64,000 nt of DNA from Callaeas wilsoni (lineage: Eukaryota; Chordata; Aves; Passeriformes; Callaeidae). The stretch lies in contig VWPU01009396.1 in the NCBI GenBank assembly GCA_013398955.1, positions 1 through 64,000 on the forward strand, in the 5' to 3' direction. Positions 12,066 through 26,200 of the stretch are shown here, piece after piece (the first letter of the stretch is position 1; each line of letters opens with the position of its first letter). Both the position numbers and the translations under genes were made by a program. The notes under the pieces are model-generated. The model made no database searches. It worked only from the letters and a program-made list of their open reading frames with translations, and had not been told where the DNA came from.

Positions 12066-13057
12066 CCAAATATTTAATTTTCAGGGGGATTTTAAATACC
12101 TCAGCTATGCTTCAAGATGGGAGGGATAAGCAGGAGAGCCTTGGTCCTCTGGCACGAAGACTGCAGCTATGACCCACTCCCCTTCAGCTTTTTTTTTTTT
12201 TTTTTTATTTCAGTAGCAGGCTGGATTTGAGCATCTCCTGAAATTCAAAGACACAGGTTAGCCTGTGGAAAAGCTCCACAGGAGGTGAACAGCACGGACT
12301 GATGTCACTCCAGATCCTGTTTGCTTCCCAACCCGTCCCCGGAGCGCGTGGCTCAGCTCGTGCCACACGTGGCTTTGACCCCCTGGTTTCTCAGAGAGAC
12401 CCCCCTTCCAATGGGCTCAACTCTCCTGCACCACACCAAACGTGCTCTGAGCTGGCAAGAGCAACTGAAATGAGGAGCAAAACAAATTCCAGGCATTGGT
12501 TTTTGAGCAGCTCTGTGACTACTGAGAGAATTGCTGCTGCCATAGAAACGGCAGCGCCAGCCCGGGGACCACGCGCTGCTGGGGCACACCTGGCACTGCT
12601 CACACTGTGACACGTGCCAGGGCCACAGCCCACTCCTGTGCCACCCCAAAGGCTGCTGGAAAGGCCACAAAAATATCCAAAAATATGAGCCTCTGCTCTC
12701 TTCCAGAACTTTTCAAAGCTAGTACTTCTCTTGCCAGCAGGCAAAGAGCTGCTGGTCAATACAGCATCACCCAAGCCTGGTTACAACCTGCTCTGTGCTT
12801 CCTCACTAAACAAAAGCCAGGGTAAATTCAGTGATACTTACCCAGCTCTGCACAGCCTGGGTGTGGGAAAGGCACCCAGCACCTCGGCACAAACTTGTGG
12901 ATGATAACAGCACAAGGTAACATTCAGAGCTCCAACAGCAAATGTTTAAATCCTCCTTCACTCCCATGGGCTCTCACTGCCCTCCAGCATCTCTGCAGAC
13001 ACCCCTGGCAATAAACCAGGGACCACTGAAAATAAAAGACCTCCTTGGATGCAATTA

Positions 13058-13063
13058 TTTATT
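13058..13063 (-). terminator. FNDC3B: Candidate distal poly(A) signal
   Basis: AATAAA on the - strand with a T-rich segment (GGTCTTTTATTTTC) about 20 nt downstream. It is an alternative, longer 3' end to the one at 13696. Confidence 0.3.
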
Positions 13064-13695
13064 GATTACTATTTTATAGACATACTTACAATATTTTGTT
13101 AAAGAGATTGTCTTGGCAAGCACTGCTTCAATAAAAAAGCTGAGCAACCAAGTGAAAAAAGTTACTGTATTTCCCTAGGAAAACCCCACTCATGTAAATT
13201 GTAATGTAAACTGCAGTAATTAAAAAGGCAAACAAATGAATTGTTGTATTCCTGCAGTGATTTGAAGAAAAGCATTTAAAAAATTAACATGAATCTTTTG
13301 ACAAGAAACATGTATACATATTAGATTAATTCATGATGAGGAACTGAATTAATTGCACATAATAAGTTAAAAGTTCTAGTATTTCAAGTGTTTAATTACT
13401 TAGACATAACAAACCTAGGTATAGTTTTATAAATATAAATCCTTAATTTTTCACTGCAAGTCTTTTAAAATAAGTGATTAGAACACCTGACTTTCAGATT
13501 ATTACTATAAACCTACTCTTCAAAAAACCACAAAAATCACTCCAATTACAAACCAGAAACATCCTGAGGTAAATTCAGGGCTCTCACCCCTGGCTCCAGG
13601 CTGCACGACAGCACTGACCTGCCAGAAGGGGCCACGTGGACCCAAAGGGCTGTGTTCAATTAAAATAAAGAATTAAAACAGAAAGAATTAAAACA

Positions 13696-13701
13696 TTTAT
13701 T
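13696..13701 (-). terminator. FNDC3B: Candidate FNDC3B poly(A) signal
   Basis: AATAAA on the - strand followed at once by a T-rich downstream region (TGTTTTAATTCTTTCTG). It lies about 3.2 kb after the FNDC3B stop. Confidence 0.4.
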
Positions 13702-15268
13702 GGGCATAAATATATTACATATACACTACAGATACAGTTAAGTCTTACATACATAGTGTAGTATTTGCAAAATCTATACATTAAAATTGATATGGCAGTT
13801 TTAATATAATGCATATGAAATAGTCTAAAATTTACAATACAAGAAAACTTCTGATTATTTTTCTTAAAGTTGAAAAGCTTGGAATGTATGTTCCCGTAGT
13901 GAGGTAAAAACATTTTATTTTTCTTTTTCAATTTAAAGAACTGTGCAAGGATAAGGTTCATACACATTCAATTAGGGCACTTCTCAATTGTGACACTGAA
14001 TACTGAGCTACTGGAGCCAACAAACAGGATTAGAAAACACTTCAAGTTCATAAAGAAAAAGGCAGAACAATATAAAAACATCTTTCTCCTTCCTTAAGGG
14101 TATTGAATACTTAGTGTTTCGTTCTACCTTTGTTGGTGGTGGCGATCCCTGTGAGAGCAGAGTGCCCTGGGCTTGGATCCAACACCTGCCACTGCCGGAC
14201 CAGGGGCACGAGGAGCTTTGGGAAGGGCCAAGCAGGAGGGTCACGGACAGCGTCCCTCCGAACTGCAGGGTTTGATCTCGGTGATCTTCGCCATTGATAC
14301 ACGAGTGACAACCAGATCACTACAGCAGGAGACACTGAAAATGTCAAACTCACCGGGCCCGTCCCAGCTGCTCCAGCACAACCTCCCAAAACCTCAGGCT
14401 CGCACCGGGCGCTCTGGTTAGTGTGGTTACAAGGGACCAAACAAACCAGCAGTGACAGAGATGCTTTGAGTGTGACTGATTGCTCTCCCCTCCACTTCTG
14501 CTCACTGCTTTTAGTATCGCTCGTATCTCAAACTTTCAAAATTGCTAATCAAGAGCACGTTGGGTTTTTTCCTTTCTTTATTAAAGCAGTTTTGTTTTTT
14601 TTTTTTCTTAAAAAAAAGGTGTCAAGCTCGCATTTCATAGCAGCACTGCTCAAACAATATACCAAAAATAAAAAAAGGGAATCTATTCAAATTTCTGGGT
14701 TTTTCCAAACTAGCGGTCTTTTCATCATTTTAAAAAATACACTCTTCTCCCCTCCAATGAAAACAGCTGTATACTCTTTGCCCACAAAATACAGATGCAA
14801 GGTCACAGAGTTTCATATCACAAATAAATTTAAATAAGATGTAAATAAATTTGACAAGCCATGACTTTGGCAAAAAACAAAAAAATATATATATTTAGCT
14901 CAATGCCATTAGTTTGCAAGGCTAAATCAAACTAATTATAGTCAATAACAAAATACAGAACATTTCTAATATTTGCTACATCTAGAGAGGCACACAGAAT
15001 AATTCATTGATCTTAGCACTTTCTTTCCAGAGATGATTTTGTTTTTGGATACATGTAAACGTTTGAATCACTGATAATGGGTTTTTTTGGCATTTAATGT
15101 ACTAGATGCTCCCATCTTCAAAAACACAAGAAAATGCAAGAAGATTAATAATACTAGGAATGCTGCCAGGTAAAAAGTTGACCTAAAGTACAACAGTATA
15201 AAACAGACAAAATGTAACATGCTATGGGGAGGGTGGAGAGGGGGATTAGATTAGTACATAAGTACACT

Positions 15269-15282
15269 TTTTATTTTTTATT
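15269..15282 (-). terminator. FNDC3B: Candidate proximal poly(A) signals (paired hexamers)
   Basis: Two near-adjacent AATAAA hexamers on the - strand in an A/T-rich tract about 1.6 kb after the FNDC3B stop. They could give a shorter 3' UTR, but the low complexity makes chance likely. Confidence 0.25.
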
Positions 15283-16047
15283 TTTTTTACAATAAATAAA
15301 AAGATTGCACTGTAATTGGTATTTAAAGTACTGTATGCAGTATATAGTATAAATAAACCTAAAAACAAAAATAATGTTGTTTTTTTCCCCATTACTTTGG
15401 TTAAGGGAATATTATGCTAGTACAGGACACTGAATCTTAGACGATGGAGACAGAGCACAAAAAAGCTAGGACAAAAGCAAAATCAAGTAGCAAAAATATA
15501 CAAAAACAAGAGGCAGGGAAATACACTGTGTCTGTTGCACCCTTTTGGAATCTATTTGCACCTCCAGCTCATTTATGTCCCTGAGGTACTCGCACAATGT
15601 TGACTTAATATAAATAACCCCATGACTCAAGAGTTAAAAATCTAGTGTCTCGATGGATTAAAATGTGTCTGGGAAGGGGCAGGCAGGAGGGGGACACTGC
15701 CACCAGAGCAAGGACCGTTCCTCTGCAGGACTCTCATCTCAGTTTTGCCAGGTACCAAGTTATTTCAATCAGCCCCGTGGTAAGAACAGCATAGACACCC
15801 ATTTAAGGTATTTAAAACAAACAGATGTGATTTCTGATACCTCCAAGAAAGTTCCATAAAATGGATACCCCTCCAAAAAATAACAATAATATTAATAATA
15901 AAAAAAAGATCAACTGACAGTAAAGTTTGCTTCCATTGAGTGTAAATCTCACCTAATTCAGTAGAGGCAGTAAGCTGTCACCAGCTCGAATCATATAAAT
16001 CAGGCTGAACATAATAGAATAATATCTAGTATTAGATTAGGAATAGT

Positions 16048-16055
16048 TATATACA
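16048..16055 (-). promoter_or_regulatory. FNDC3B: Pumilio-type response element word in FNDC3B 3' UTR
   Basis: TGTATATA on the - strand fits UGUANAUA, the PUM1/2 recognition word. A single 8-mer in AT-rich DNA may be chance. Confidence 0.25.
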
Positions 16056-16897
16056 GTGACAAACAGACAAGTTAAAGCAGCTTTTAAATAGCTGAACATG
16101 GGAATAACTAACTATTGCACAATGCCCTCTTACTTAAAATTACTGCTAGGAATCAAAATGGTAAAAAAAATCTATAATGCTTCATAATTTATATGCAGTT
16201 TGGTTATTTGATTTCTTATACAGGCAGTTTATAGTGTTTGTAACTGTAAAAATAACAGATAACTAAAAAGGTTTTTCAACTGCAGGATGCTGTTCCAATT
16301 TAAACGCACTAAACAGTTAAAATAACAACTTAGGTTTTATCTTGAAAAATTGGGGCAAATGTAGTGAATAATTCGTAGGCAACATTGCTAATACTGTTCA
16401 AGGAAAAACTGGTACTTGACTAACACTGTATTCTAGTCTTACCACTATACACACTTGTGACTAATGTTTAGAAGGAAAAAAAAAGAGACAAAAAAAGTGA
16501 CTCATGATTAAAAAATTCCTAAATAGCAAGATAAAATAAGAGACTGCACGAACTTCAGTGAAAAAACCCAAAACAACATTGAAAAGGCAAATTGGTGACA
16601 ATTTTGAAATCGTGAAGGAAAACCAAAAAAATCTCACTTTTGGTATCTGGTTTGCTTGTTTCTCCAGTTTGACCACTTCCTAGTTCTGAATTTCAAAAAG
16701 GTGCATCAAAACACTGATTTATCTTTCTTCGAGCTAGAACTGTAAAAAACAAGAGCAGTATATAAAACGCATGGTAGAACGAAGGATTTAAAAAAAAAAA
16801 AATAAAGAAGATAAAGAAGGAGGAATATCTGAATAAATGTGTGGATTATAATGCGTAGCATTAGTTAAATCTGTATCTCAAACTCCCGTTGAATTGT

Positions 16898-17209
16898 CTA
16901 CTTCATAAAGAAGTACTGTAATATACAGGCGAAGATGATGGACAGGCTGGCGAAGCCGAGCACGATGAGGGCCGCAAACTGTTCGTCCGTGGGCACCATG
17001 GCCTTGGCCTTGGCGTCGTGGGCGCCGCCCGGCTCGCCCGCCAGCACCAGGGCGCTGCGCTGCAGCGCGAAGGCCGCCGAGGGGCTGAAGGGCCCGCTGA
17101 GCTCCTGTGAGGTATCCAAGCACCGGCGGCAGGCGCACACCCGGAACCGATAGTCTGTGTTCACCTGAAGGCCTGAGATGTGGAATGTGGTCTCTTCTCC
17201 CTTGTACAC
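16898..17209 (-). CDS. FNDC3B: FNDC3B last coding exon: end of FN3, linker, C-terminal membrane anchor
   Basis: 103 residues (window residues 684-786) starting VYKGEETTF in phase 0 and ending QYFFMK, stop TAG at 16898-16900. It holds the end of the last FN3 ([11 protein letters not shown]), a variable Gly/Ala-rich linker, and [18 protein letters not shown], the start of a roughly 24-residue hydrophobic segment that leaves only Met-Lys outside: a tail anchor. Acceptor TTTTCGAAG|GTG. It is much more GC-rich than the surrounding UTR and intron. Confidence 0.97.
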   Translation of the reverse strand: MYKGEETTFHISGLQVNTDYRFRVCACRRCLDTSQELSGPFSPSAAFALQRSALVLAGEPGGAHDAKAKAMVPTDEQFAALIVLGFASLSIIFACILQYFFMK

Positions 17210-20200
17210 CTTCGAAAACAAACCAGGGAGCCCGGTCAGACACAACCTCCTCCTGCTTTCGCAGCGGCAAACATCGCCAACAACGCGGGGTTCGGCAAGG
17301 GTTTCAGGGAAGTGTCTAAGGAAACGCCTCTCAAAGGAAGGAACTCACTGGGTCAGCGCGGGTTTTGGAAAAACAGAGGCGCGTTGAGGACGTCTCAACA
17401 GGCCTCAACACAGCGCACACAGGGACAGGCAACGCATCAGACAATGCGGCAATGATAACTCCCTAACTAATCTTCTGTGGGCGTGATAAATGCTACAAAC
17501 GTATTTCTGCACTCTGAAAACGTGACTGTATGCCTAAAACATGTCTAAGAGATAATCACCCTGTCTGGCCCCAGAGGAGGAAAACCTGCAAACAAGGTTA
17601 TTGGAAGTCATTCAATGTGTAGTTGTAAAATTGCTTACAAATGTCATTTTAATGTATTTTCCCCTCATATTTTTCTCAAGAAACAGAGATCTTGCCAGAA
17701 ATTACACTTTCAGAACTGTGAAAACAATAAAATATTATTAAGTTATGAAAAATTTCCTCTTGATTGCATTGTATTTGCTTGTTTACTAATCCAAACCCAT
17801 CATATATTTACGTTAATCAAAGATAGGTGCCACATGACTCAGAGCACAAGTCATGGTAGCAGAAAGGAGAGAGAAAACTGAGTATCTGAGACTTTTGTGA
17901 CTTAAATGGGAAAAAACCACTGGAAATATTCATGAACTCTGAAAACAATTTATATAATGGATGGTTGTTGAAACTGGTATTCTATGAAATTAAAAAAGTG
18001 TCACAGAGTGCCTGTGTCTGCTGGGAAAAAAACATCCTGAGCTTCAGATACTTCTTCCTCTGCTCATTTACCATTTCCCTTCTCTTTGCTGTGGGAGCAG
18101 AAGGCTGAGAGCATCTCCGCCCTCCCAGAGGCAAGAACTCATCTTAGAAAAGGGGAGCAAGTGGGAAATTAGACCCAAGCCCATAGAGGATTTCCTGTGT
18201 GTTACTCTGGAGAAAGAAATGAGGAGGAAAGAGAAGAAACCTGCTCAGCTAAAGACCACTTAAAGAGCTCAGCTTCCCAGCTTTCCTGCCCTGCTTGCCC
18301 CTGAGACTCATCCCTTGGTTAAACAGTCGGTTGCTGATTTTTTGAGAATGCCTGGGACAAGAAGATTAAGGTGCTTCTTTCATTTGTTTTCTCCCTTCCT
18401 TTTCAGCTTTCACAGCTTTTCCAAATACAGTTTCAATGATGGTGAGTCTGGGTTTCCAAGACTAAGCACAAGTCCTGTAACTTGCTCATGTTTCTTGGAC
18501 CCGAGGCACAGATCAAGAAACAACGTTTAAATCAACGTTGCCTTGCTCAAGCATTGCTCAGCGTTCGCAGGAATTCCCTCTAGGACAAGTGACGGGAACA
18601 CAACAAATTCATCCCATAAACCCCTGTGACGGGCCACAGCCATGCACTGCTGCCTCTCTTCTTGTCTTTGTCTTCCCAATGCCAAGGAGGAGTGAGTCAC
18701 TGGGTTTCAGTAATCGCAGGGAAAACAAAACAAAGTGCTGTAGCAGCCCGCAGAAGTGAGGTGAGGGTTGAAACACCTGTTTGCAAAGCACTCCTCATCC
18801 CAAGAACACCTCTGCCACTCTGTTCTCCAACAGCAATTCCATTTCTAACACCCACCTCTTGTGGGCAACTGTGTTGTTCCACAGGACCGAGTCAGGATTC
18901 TTCCACATGGAGGATGCACCTAGCTCCCATTTCTTTAGATTCTGAGTCAGGGCAACTCAAAGCCCTCACAAAACAACTGTCAGCAAGGTTTGTTTTCTGG
19001 TGCTGCTGTAATTAATAATTTCCTTTCAAAACATATAGCCAGAAAAGCTCTACATGCCTTTGCCACAAATAAACCTTTGCAACCAGTATGACCACTTCTG
19101 AACCAAAATAAAAAAATCCAATAAAATCGAAATAATGAAATTTAATTTTAAAAATTTATAATCTAAGCTTCCTAAATTACATTTAAGCTAGAGATGGCAT
19201 ATATACAACCTGTCTTTGCACTGAAAAAAATCCTGTCCAGTAAGAAAAAGTCCTGGGTTTTTTTACTTGTTTTGTTCTGTCAGGATGGTGAATACCAGTG
19301 TAACTGGAGGCCAAGTTTGGCTAAATCAAAGACCTATATCTTCATTACAGTCTAACAAGTATAGATGGCCAAGCTCACGCAAGCCAGCTATTCAACAGCA
19401 CTTCTCAGAAAAAGGCCAGACAGCCAAGTGAGAGTAGAGTGTGTCCGTAAGGGAAGTTTGAAAAATTATTGAAAGTAGATAATGTGAATTAATATTCACT
19501 AAAGATAAAGACAGAACACTTCCTGCAGAAGCACTAAGATGGTTATGGAGATTGTCCTGCTTTCAGTGGTTTGATGAGTATTTACCACCAGTGGACCCAC
19601 GTCTCAGTAACAGGTAAACAATTATTAAATTGTCACCCTCTCCTGACAGCAGCCTCTGTTCCTCTGCCAGGGGCTGCAGCAGCACCTCAGAGCTATGGCA
19701 GGATGCCCACAGCACAAATGCATTTGGTTGTGAACACTGTTACACTCTGAGTGGATGGACTTCACATATGCAACAGAAAAAACCCTTTACAACTATGAAT
19801 AAGGTCTTTGAATCTGCCAAACAAATATGAAATCAAATATAACCCTATCAAGCAGCATTGTATTTTATATGTAGCACATTATGCTTTGGTGGCTAACAAA
19901 TCAAAGTGAAGTGCCCATCCAATTTATCACTTTCAGTTCCTAAAACCAGCTTTTTGGTTTGGACACTTGAGAATATAATAAAAATGTGATGAGCTTTCTG
20001 CCTGGCTCTCTCAATGAAAATATCATCACAAGTAATAAACTGCTGCTGAAGCCTCTCATGGTATTTGATCCTACTGATCGAGCTAGGCAGACAGAATTCC
20101 TGCAGGCAAGGATTTCTCAATTTCACTGATCTCATTAAATAATTCCAACCCTCTCCCCTCCTTTCCAAATAATAACAATCACAGCCATAATTGCCCTATA

Positions 20201-23200
20201 AACAACACACTGGAAGGTGCGAGGTAACCTCACCCGGTTGTCGCACCCTGATGAAATGGCCAATGTCTTTAATAATTAATAAAAGCCTATTCTGTATGGT
20301 GATAAAAAGATAAAGAATCATAGGAAGGTTTGGGTTGTAAAGGACCTTACAGATCACCTAATTCCGACCCCGCGCCATGGGAAGGGACACCTTCCACCAG
20401 ACCAGGCTGCTCCAAGCCCTGTCCAACCTGGCCTTGAAAACTTCCAGGGATGGGTTTCAATCTATGTCAAAAACATGCCCACTTTAAAAGTTTAATTTCT
20501 TCTAAGTCACCTGACAGATTTCCTTTTAAGAAACTGGATTATCATTTCATCCAAACCCAACATCAGCTTCACTCACTCCACTGTTGAGGTGCTCAGAAAC
20601 CCCTCAGAGTTGTGTGACAGCCTTGTCTGAACAGAGAAACAACAGTCCCTCACAGCACCTGCCTTGAGGTTGCTTGCACTGAAAAACCCCAACGAAAGGA
20701 AATTATTTGCTCCCTCTCATGACACAAAATTGGCACCAGGAGGCAGAGAAAATACTCAATGTGAGTGGCACTAAATGTCAACAGGTACAGTGTAGTTCTG
20801 CCGTATTTTGGCACACAACCAGCACAAGTGCTTTTGACTTATTGAAAATAGAGAAGGAAACCCAATTTTTGGCTGATTAGAGCTTTACAGAAATTATCAG
20901 TTCACTAAAGCATTTCAGAGATTGTGTGTCAACTAATCCAAAGAAAAAAACAATTATTAAAGTGAGAGCTTGGTAAGGCCAACTGAGCTCTCCCATGCAC
21001 CCATCTCTCAGTGCAGACCTGAGAACTGCTGGGGGATTTTCACACACCCAGTGTATCCTACCCATACTTTTTTTCTTTTTGAAAGCATTTGGAGACAGTT
21101 TTTTCCCAGGAGAGACGTGGCAGAAGTTGATGGAACACTATTGCCTCCAAATTCTTGGAAATTTCAAAGGTAGAACATTTTGCTTTAGTGGCAAACAATT
21201 TTAGGATAAAGAAGCTTTAAAAAGTTCAGTTCTCACTTCCCATGGTCAGCTCTTAGGAGGACCTGGTTCCTGGGCGATTCCATCCCCAGAGCTGCTCAGC
21301 TGGGAAACCAAACCTTTGGCTGCTGGGCATTCCAGCTGTTATCCCAAACTGCAGCTCCTGCCAGTGCTGCACAGCCCAGCCCACTCCCCTAAACCCACAT
21401 TAAAGCCATGCAAACACAGAGACAATTGAATACACTTTGGAGCTAAATGCTGACTGAGTAAGCTTTGCTAGATAAAAGTGCAACAAACAGAAAAACAAAT
21501 CCAGGCTACTGATTCCTGGAATCTCCTGTGGCTTACATCCTGATTCATAAACAAGGAAGATTTGATTTCCTAAAAAGAATTGTCTCATGCCATTGCTTTT
21601 TAAAAATTATCTGGAAAGATAAAGCATACAAATACACAAAAAGGAACACACTATGTGAGAAACAAGGAAAGGAGTAGTTAGCATTTTTTAAAATACACTT
21701 TCCAGGGACCTAAAATGTTATCTGTTTAGCTCCAGCAAATCCAGTTCTTCAGACAATTCTCAGCAGAGAAACATTTACAAAATATTCTCCCAGAGGAGGG
21801 CAGGGATGGCTATAGTCCCAGTCTGAAAAAAGGGCTTTTGAGTACTTTGGTATCACCTCTGCTAGATAAAATGGTGGAAAATCAGCAGCTTTTGGGCTGT
21901 GGAGGGCTGCAAACACTGGGGTGCAGGGGAGGGAGACAGCTCAGGTGTGACAGTCTAGAGAGAAAGGACAGCTTTACCCAAAAGCATGTCAGTGGCTGAT
22001 GTTGCATTCCATGAATAGCCTGAAAATCTACAATGTATTTCATTTGTGCAACCCTTCAAAACAATTTGCAAAATGTTTCTAGTGTAACATGCCCCTTTAG
22101 ATACATATGAAAAATATATACATCACTTGCAGGGAACAAAACATATTTAAAAATAAATTTAGGGCTTGCACTTCAAAGGTAATTAACATATCACTAACAT
22201 TAATGAACATATTAGTGACAGGACTTTTCAGTTAAACAGTAGCAGGTGATCACAGGCATGTCAAAGCAGCAGTAAAATGTATTAGCCAGAAAACCACTGA
22301 GAAGTGTTTCTGTATTTTATCTTCTCTGCACATTAGAGGAGCTCAGAGCATGCAGCCACTGCAGCTCATGGACAGAGACATGCCCCAGTGCTGAGACATC
22401 ACCCACATTCCTGATGGAGAAAACACACCTTGATGGGCAAAGGTGATTTTTCTGTGAAGGTGGAACAGTGGGAGCCTCCCTCTCTCCCATGGCTGGGTAT
22501 CAGCCAGCACACCTACACAAGTCCCAGTGCCACTTGGAGCATCCCAGCCAGGAAGTTCTTCCAGGGAGTTACTGGTGACCACTCACACAGAAACCCCTTG
22601 TCAGGGTCATGCCTCATGCAAAATGATGACCTTCAACATAAGAAGACTCTGAAAGTATTTTTTACTTCCTTCACTGTGTTTTTTTCACACCACAAGTTCT
22701 GAACTGTGCAGATTAAGCCATCACTGATCTCCCAGGAACACCAAGCTGTGCCCAGCTCTCCCCAAGGACACCAGAACATTTTAAACACTGGGGCTACACT
22801 GACTGAAGCTGTACCTGGAGGTTACACACCAAAGCTTACTTTGTGCATCAGGCAGCAGCAAAATGGGTCCACTTACCCACTTGACACTGACATTATGAGA
22901 CCAACACGGTACACAGGGGTTTCGTTACCTACACCAGCACCAAAAATGTCTCCTGACAAAAACAATAATTAGGTATAGGTGACAGTAACAATAGTCAAAA
23001 TTTTTAATCACCCCCGTGAATTGTCTTGCATTTTTGGTGCTATTTTTGATAATTCATTAGTTCACAGTAGCACTCAAAAACAGTCTGAAGAGGAAGAAAG
23101 ACACAGTTGCAAAGAAAGTACTACCTTACACATATTTTTAAGAGTTTAATTAGCATAGCATAAGAGTTTAATTAGCATAGCATATCTCATTTCCCTAATT

Positions 23201-26200
23201 TGGATTTATTTAGAATCCACATGACAACGAAAGAAAGCACAGGAAATAGAGAGCGCACAGATGAAGTGCACTGCAAATCACACAGTCAGAGGTGTGATAG
23301 ATGAAATCAAAGATCTAATTGTGAATGAGCTGTTCCGTTTCAGGTGCTCTGGGGAAGTGTGTCCACTTGTGATATGTAACCGAGACAGACAGGGACAGAA
23401 GGATTAGCTGCACTCCACTGCCTTTGTTTTCACAGTGACAGAAAGGATACACAGCAGTTACACGTGCATCAAAACCCTAGACAGGAATGAGACAGATGAA
23501 CAAACCACTTAATGTGTACTTGACTGAAAACCTTGATGGACAGACTTGGAACTGGCTTAGAGAGAAAGAGTAATCTTCTGACTTCATCTCATCTTCAGAT
23601 AACGGTTAAGAGCAGCCAGCTCAGAAGCAAGCATGGGTGGACAGAATTGTAAGTTTTTAAAGGTTAGTACAGTTAAAAATAGTGATTAACCACAGAAAGA
23701 GCACCAATCACTCCAATAAAATAATGATGTTCTATATACTCCCTTAGGGGAGAACACAGCCCATTACAGTCCTTAATTTTGACTCGGCCTTTACCAAAGT
23801 GCACCTGACACATCACCATAGGGTGTAATTCAATACAGTAGAAAGAAGCAGCACAGTGGATTTTCAAAACCATTTCCATTATGCCATCAGTTTAACAATA
23901 TTAAATCCAGACCATCTCCCTACCTGCTTGTATTCAGATTCTCTTCCAACCAGTACCTGCAGAACATAACCAACAGGATCTCCCTTCATGGGTGGGACCA
24001 TTTCCCAGGTAACTTCACAGGAGTTTCCTCCCAGCTGTGTCACTCGAGGGGCTACAAGAAAAGGAAATGTGTTAATGTGTGATATAAAGACTGCGCTGAA
24101 ATCTTATTTTATGAGCACTGTAATATATACCAAAACATTTAAAAAAGGGTAGAGTACCTCCCACCTGTCAGCTCTGTGAGCTGCTAGAAAGGAGGAGTGG
24201 ATTTAGAGAAAACTTTCAAAACTCAATTGCAGTGCTGTGCACTGATCTTTTCAAAGCAGAAGCCAATGCACAAATTACACAGGCATTCATAAAAGCAGCA
24301 GTTCTGTGAAGTTCTGAGCAAACACCCGTGCCAGTGGAGATGCCTGCGCATCCCTCCCATGCTACATGCCATTGAAAGAGAGGAATAATATCAAACATTT
24401 CATTCAGGAAAAAACAGGAGAAGGAATGTGAGAAGAGAAGCTAAAGAATCTTCTGTATTAGAGATGGGAAGCATCTCTCATCCAGGCTGGGAAGCAAAAG
24501 GACAAGCATAATTTTCAAGACTTGGACTTGAATCTAACTCCGAGCCTGACATCCACTTGATCAGACCTGCTATTTCTAGCCAGACTTCGACTAGTGCTCT
24601 CACTAGAACTCCAGAGAAATTCAATTTGTCAGCTGTTACAAGGCTGCTGTCCTTGGCAGAGGCTCTCTCACCAGCTGAAAGCCAAGGGATGCTGTGCCTT
24701 GACCCACGGCAAGCTCACAAGTGAGCCTAGCAGAGCACAGACAGAGGCAGCACATTTTCATGTGCAACAAAGCATCTGCCACTGGAAGGCATGAAAAAAA
24801 CTGCAACAGCATCCAGGGTCCACCAACCTCTTGATCAGGCAGAGCCAGCAAGCACAATACAAAAAAAAGAATAAAACTGGGAGAAACAAGAGCACTGAAC
24901 AGTTGTATCAGGTGGTTAACGTGCACGTGCAAGGACACGAGCTTGTTAAAGGCAATCTAGATCCCCAACCCTACAAAAACAGACAACAGGAGGGTCTACC
25001 AAAGAAACAAATGCTGCTGCATACATTACATGAATTTTAGACTGATTTGTTACTTCCCAAGAGGAACACATGAATCATGAAGGCCCAAATGTAATCAATA
25101 TCCATTTACTTCTCTCTGCACATCTGCTAGTGTTGAGAGACTGATAATAGATGCCTTCATCTTAGCTGACAACAACAATCTCCATCACTCTTCCTTCTCC
25201 TTCCATCCCTCACTTCAATACATGTAGATTTTTGTCTGACACTTACAAAACACTGCCATTAACAACAAAGCTATTCGAGGGCTGGCATCACTGCGAGAGT
25301 AATTAGGAGACCCTATAGGAGAATAAACACTTTCTTCTGAGAGATGAAAAGCCAAACTAAGTTTATCACAGAAATCCCTTTGTATTGCTCCGAGCACAGA
25401 AGGGAATCAACACCATCATTTTGCACCAACAGACCACTCCTTCCCTCTGCAGTGTTCACCAGCAGGTTTTGCTGTGCCCTTTTCTCTGTCACAGCCACTG
25501 TTCTGTCAGCTACCTAAAGTCCCAGCCTACACATGACCTGGTGTTTGCACCGTATCTACGCTTGATACTCAGCCCAGGGGATGAGTCACATTTAACAGGG
25601 ACTCAACAGGCAGACTGGGAGCTCCAAACAAAAACCTAGGTGAGGTGGACTGAGTAAAATGGATTTTTAGCCAACAAAATGCGAGTGTGACTACAGAGCA
25701 TGGCAGCATCCTGGGTCACCCCACATGAGTTCCCTTCCCTTGGCTGGGGAGCACATCTCACACCTGTGTGAAGGTGTTCATCAGGATAACTCACCCCTGG
25801 ATAAGTATCTTTACCCTCAATCACACAGGTATTTTTTGCTGGAGAGAGCTGTTCTCCCTGGGGGTGACTCAGAGCAGCTGACCTAGCAGGGAAAGACACC
25901 CTCAACAGTGTTCTCCCCTCTCTAAATATTTGGTTAAAAAAGGTGTCAAAATCATCAAAACCATCTCTTAAATACAGAGAAGCAAACAAAACCTCTCTGA
26001 CAAACTGGCAGTTGTTTCTCTCAGTAAATGACAGGGCTTGACAGGGATGACTTCAGCACCCAGGAGAAAAGGTGCATTTGATTCCAGCTCAGCTGATCTG
26101 ACAGCCCATAGAGCAAACCCACTGCCTTTGTAACAGGCCAAAGAAGGCCTAATTAGGCCTAGAACAAAACGCCTAATTACATGAATTTTATAATGAAACG

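Larger units (their letters stand above)
6156..13680. other. Intergenic region between GHSR and FNDC3B (tail to tail)
   Basis: About 7.5 kb without a supportable gene. It contains CR1 fragments at 10281-10450 and 11983-12065, homopolymer runs (for example the T run near 12189) and scattered short open frames with no recognisable protein. It separates two convergent genes, so no promoter is expected here. Confidence 0.7.
13680..16897 (-). other. FNDC3B: FNDC3B 3' UTR (inferred extent)
   Basis: An AT-rich stretch of about 3.2 kb directly after the FNDC3B stop, with no CR1 fragments, unlike the flanks. Several AATAAA hexamers occur on the - strand (13696-13701, 15269-15274, 15277-15282, and beyond it 13058-13063). 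A Pumilio-type UGUANAUA word is present at 16048-16055. The extent is inferred from composition and poly(A) signals. Confidence 0.5.
17210..23923 (-). other. FNDC3B: FNDC3B intron between the last two exons
   Basis: 6.7 kb. Contains a CR1 tail at 20317-20458 and a 22 bp tandem duplication at 23139-23182. No coding or RNA gene recognised. Confidence 0.85.
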
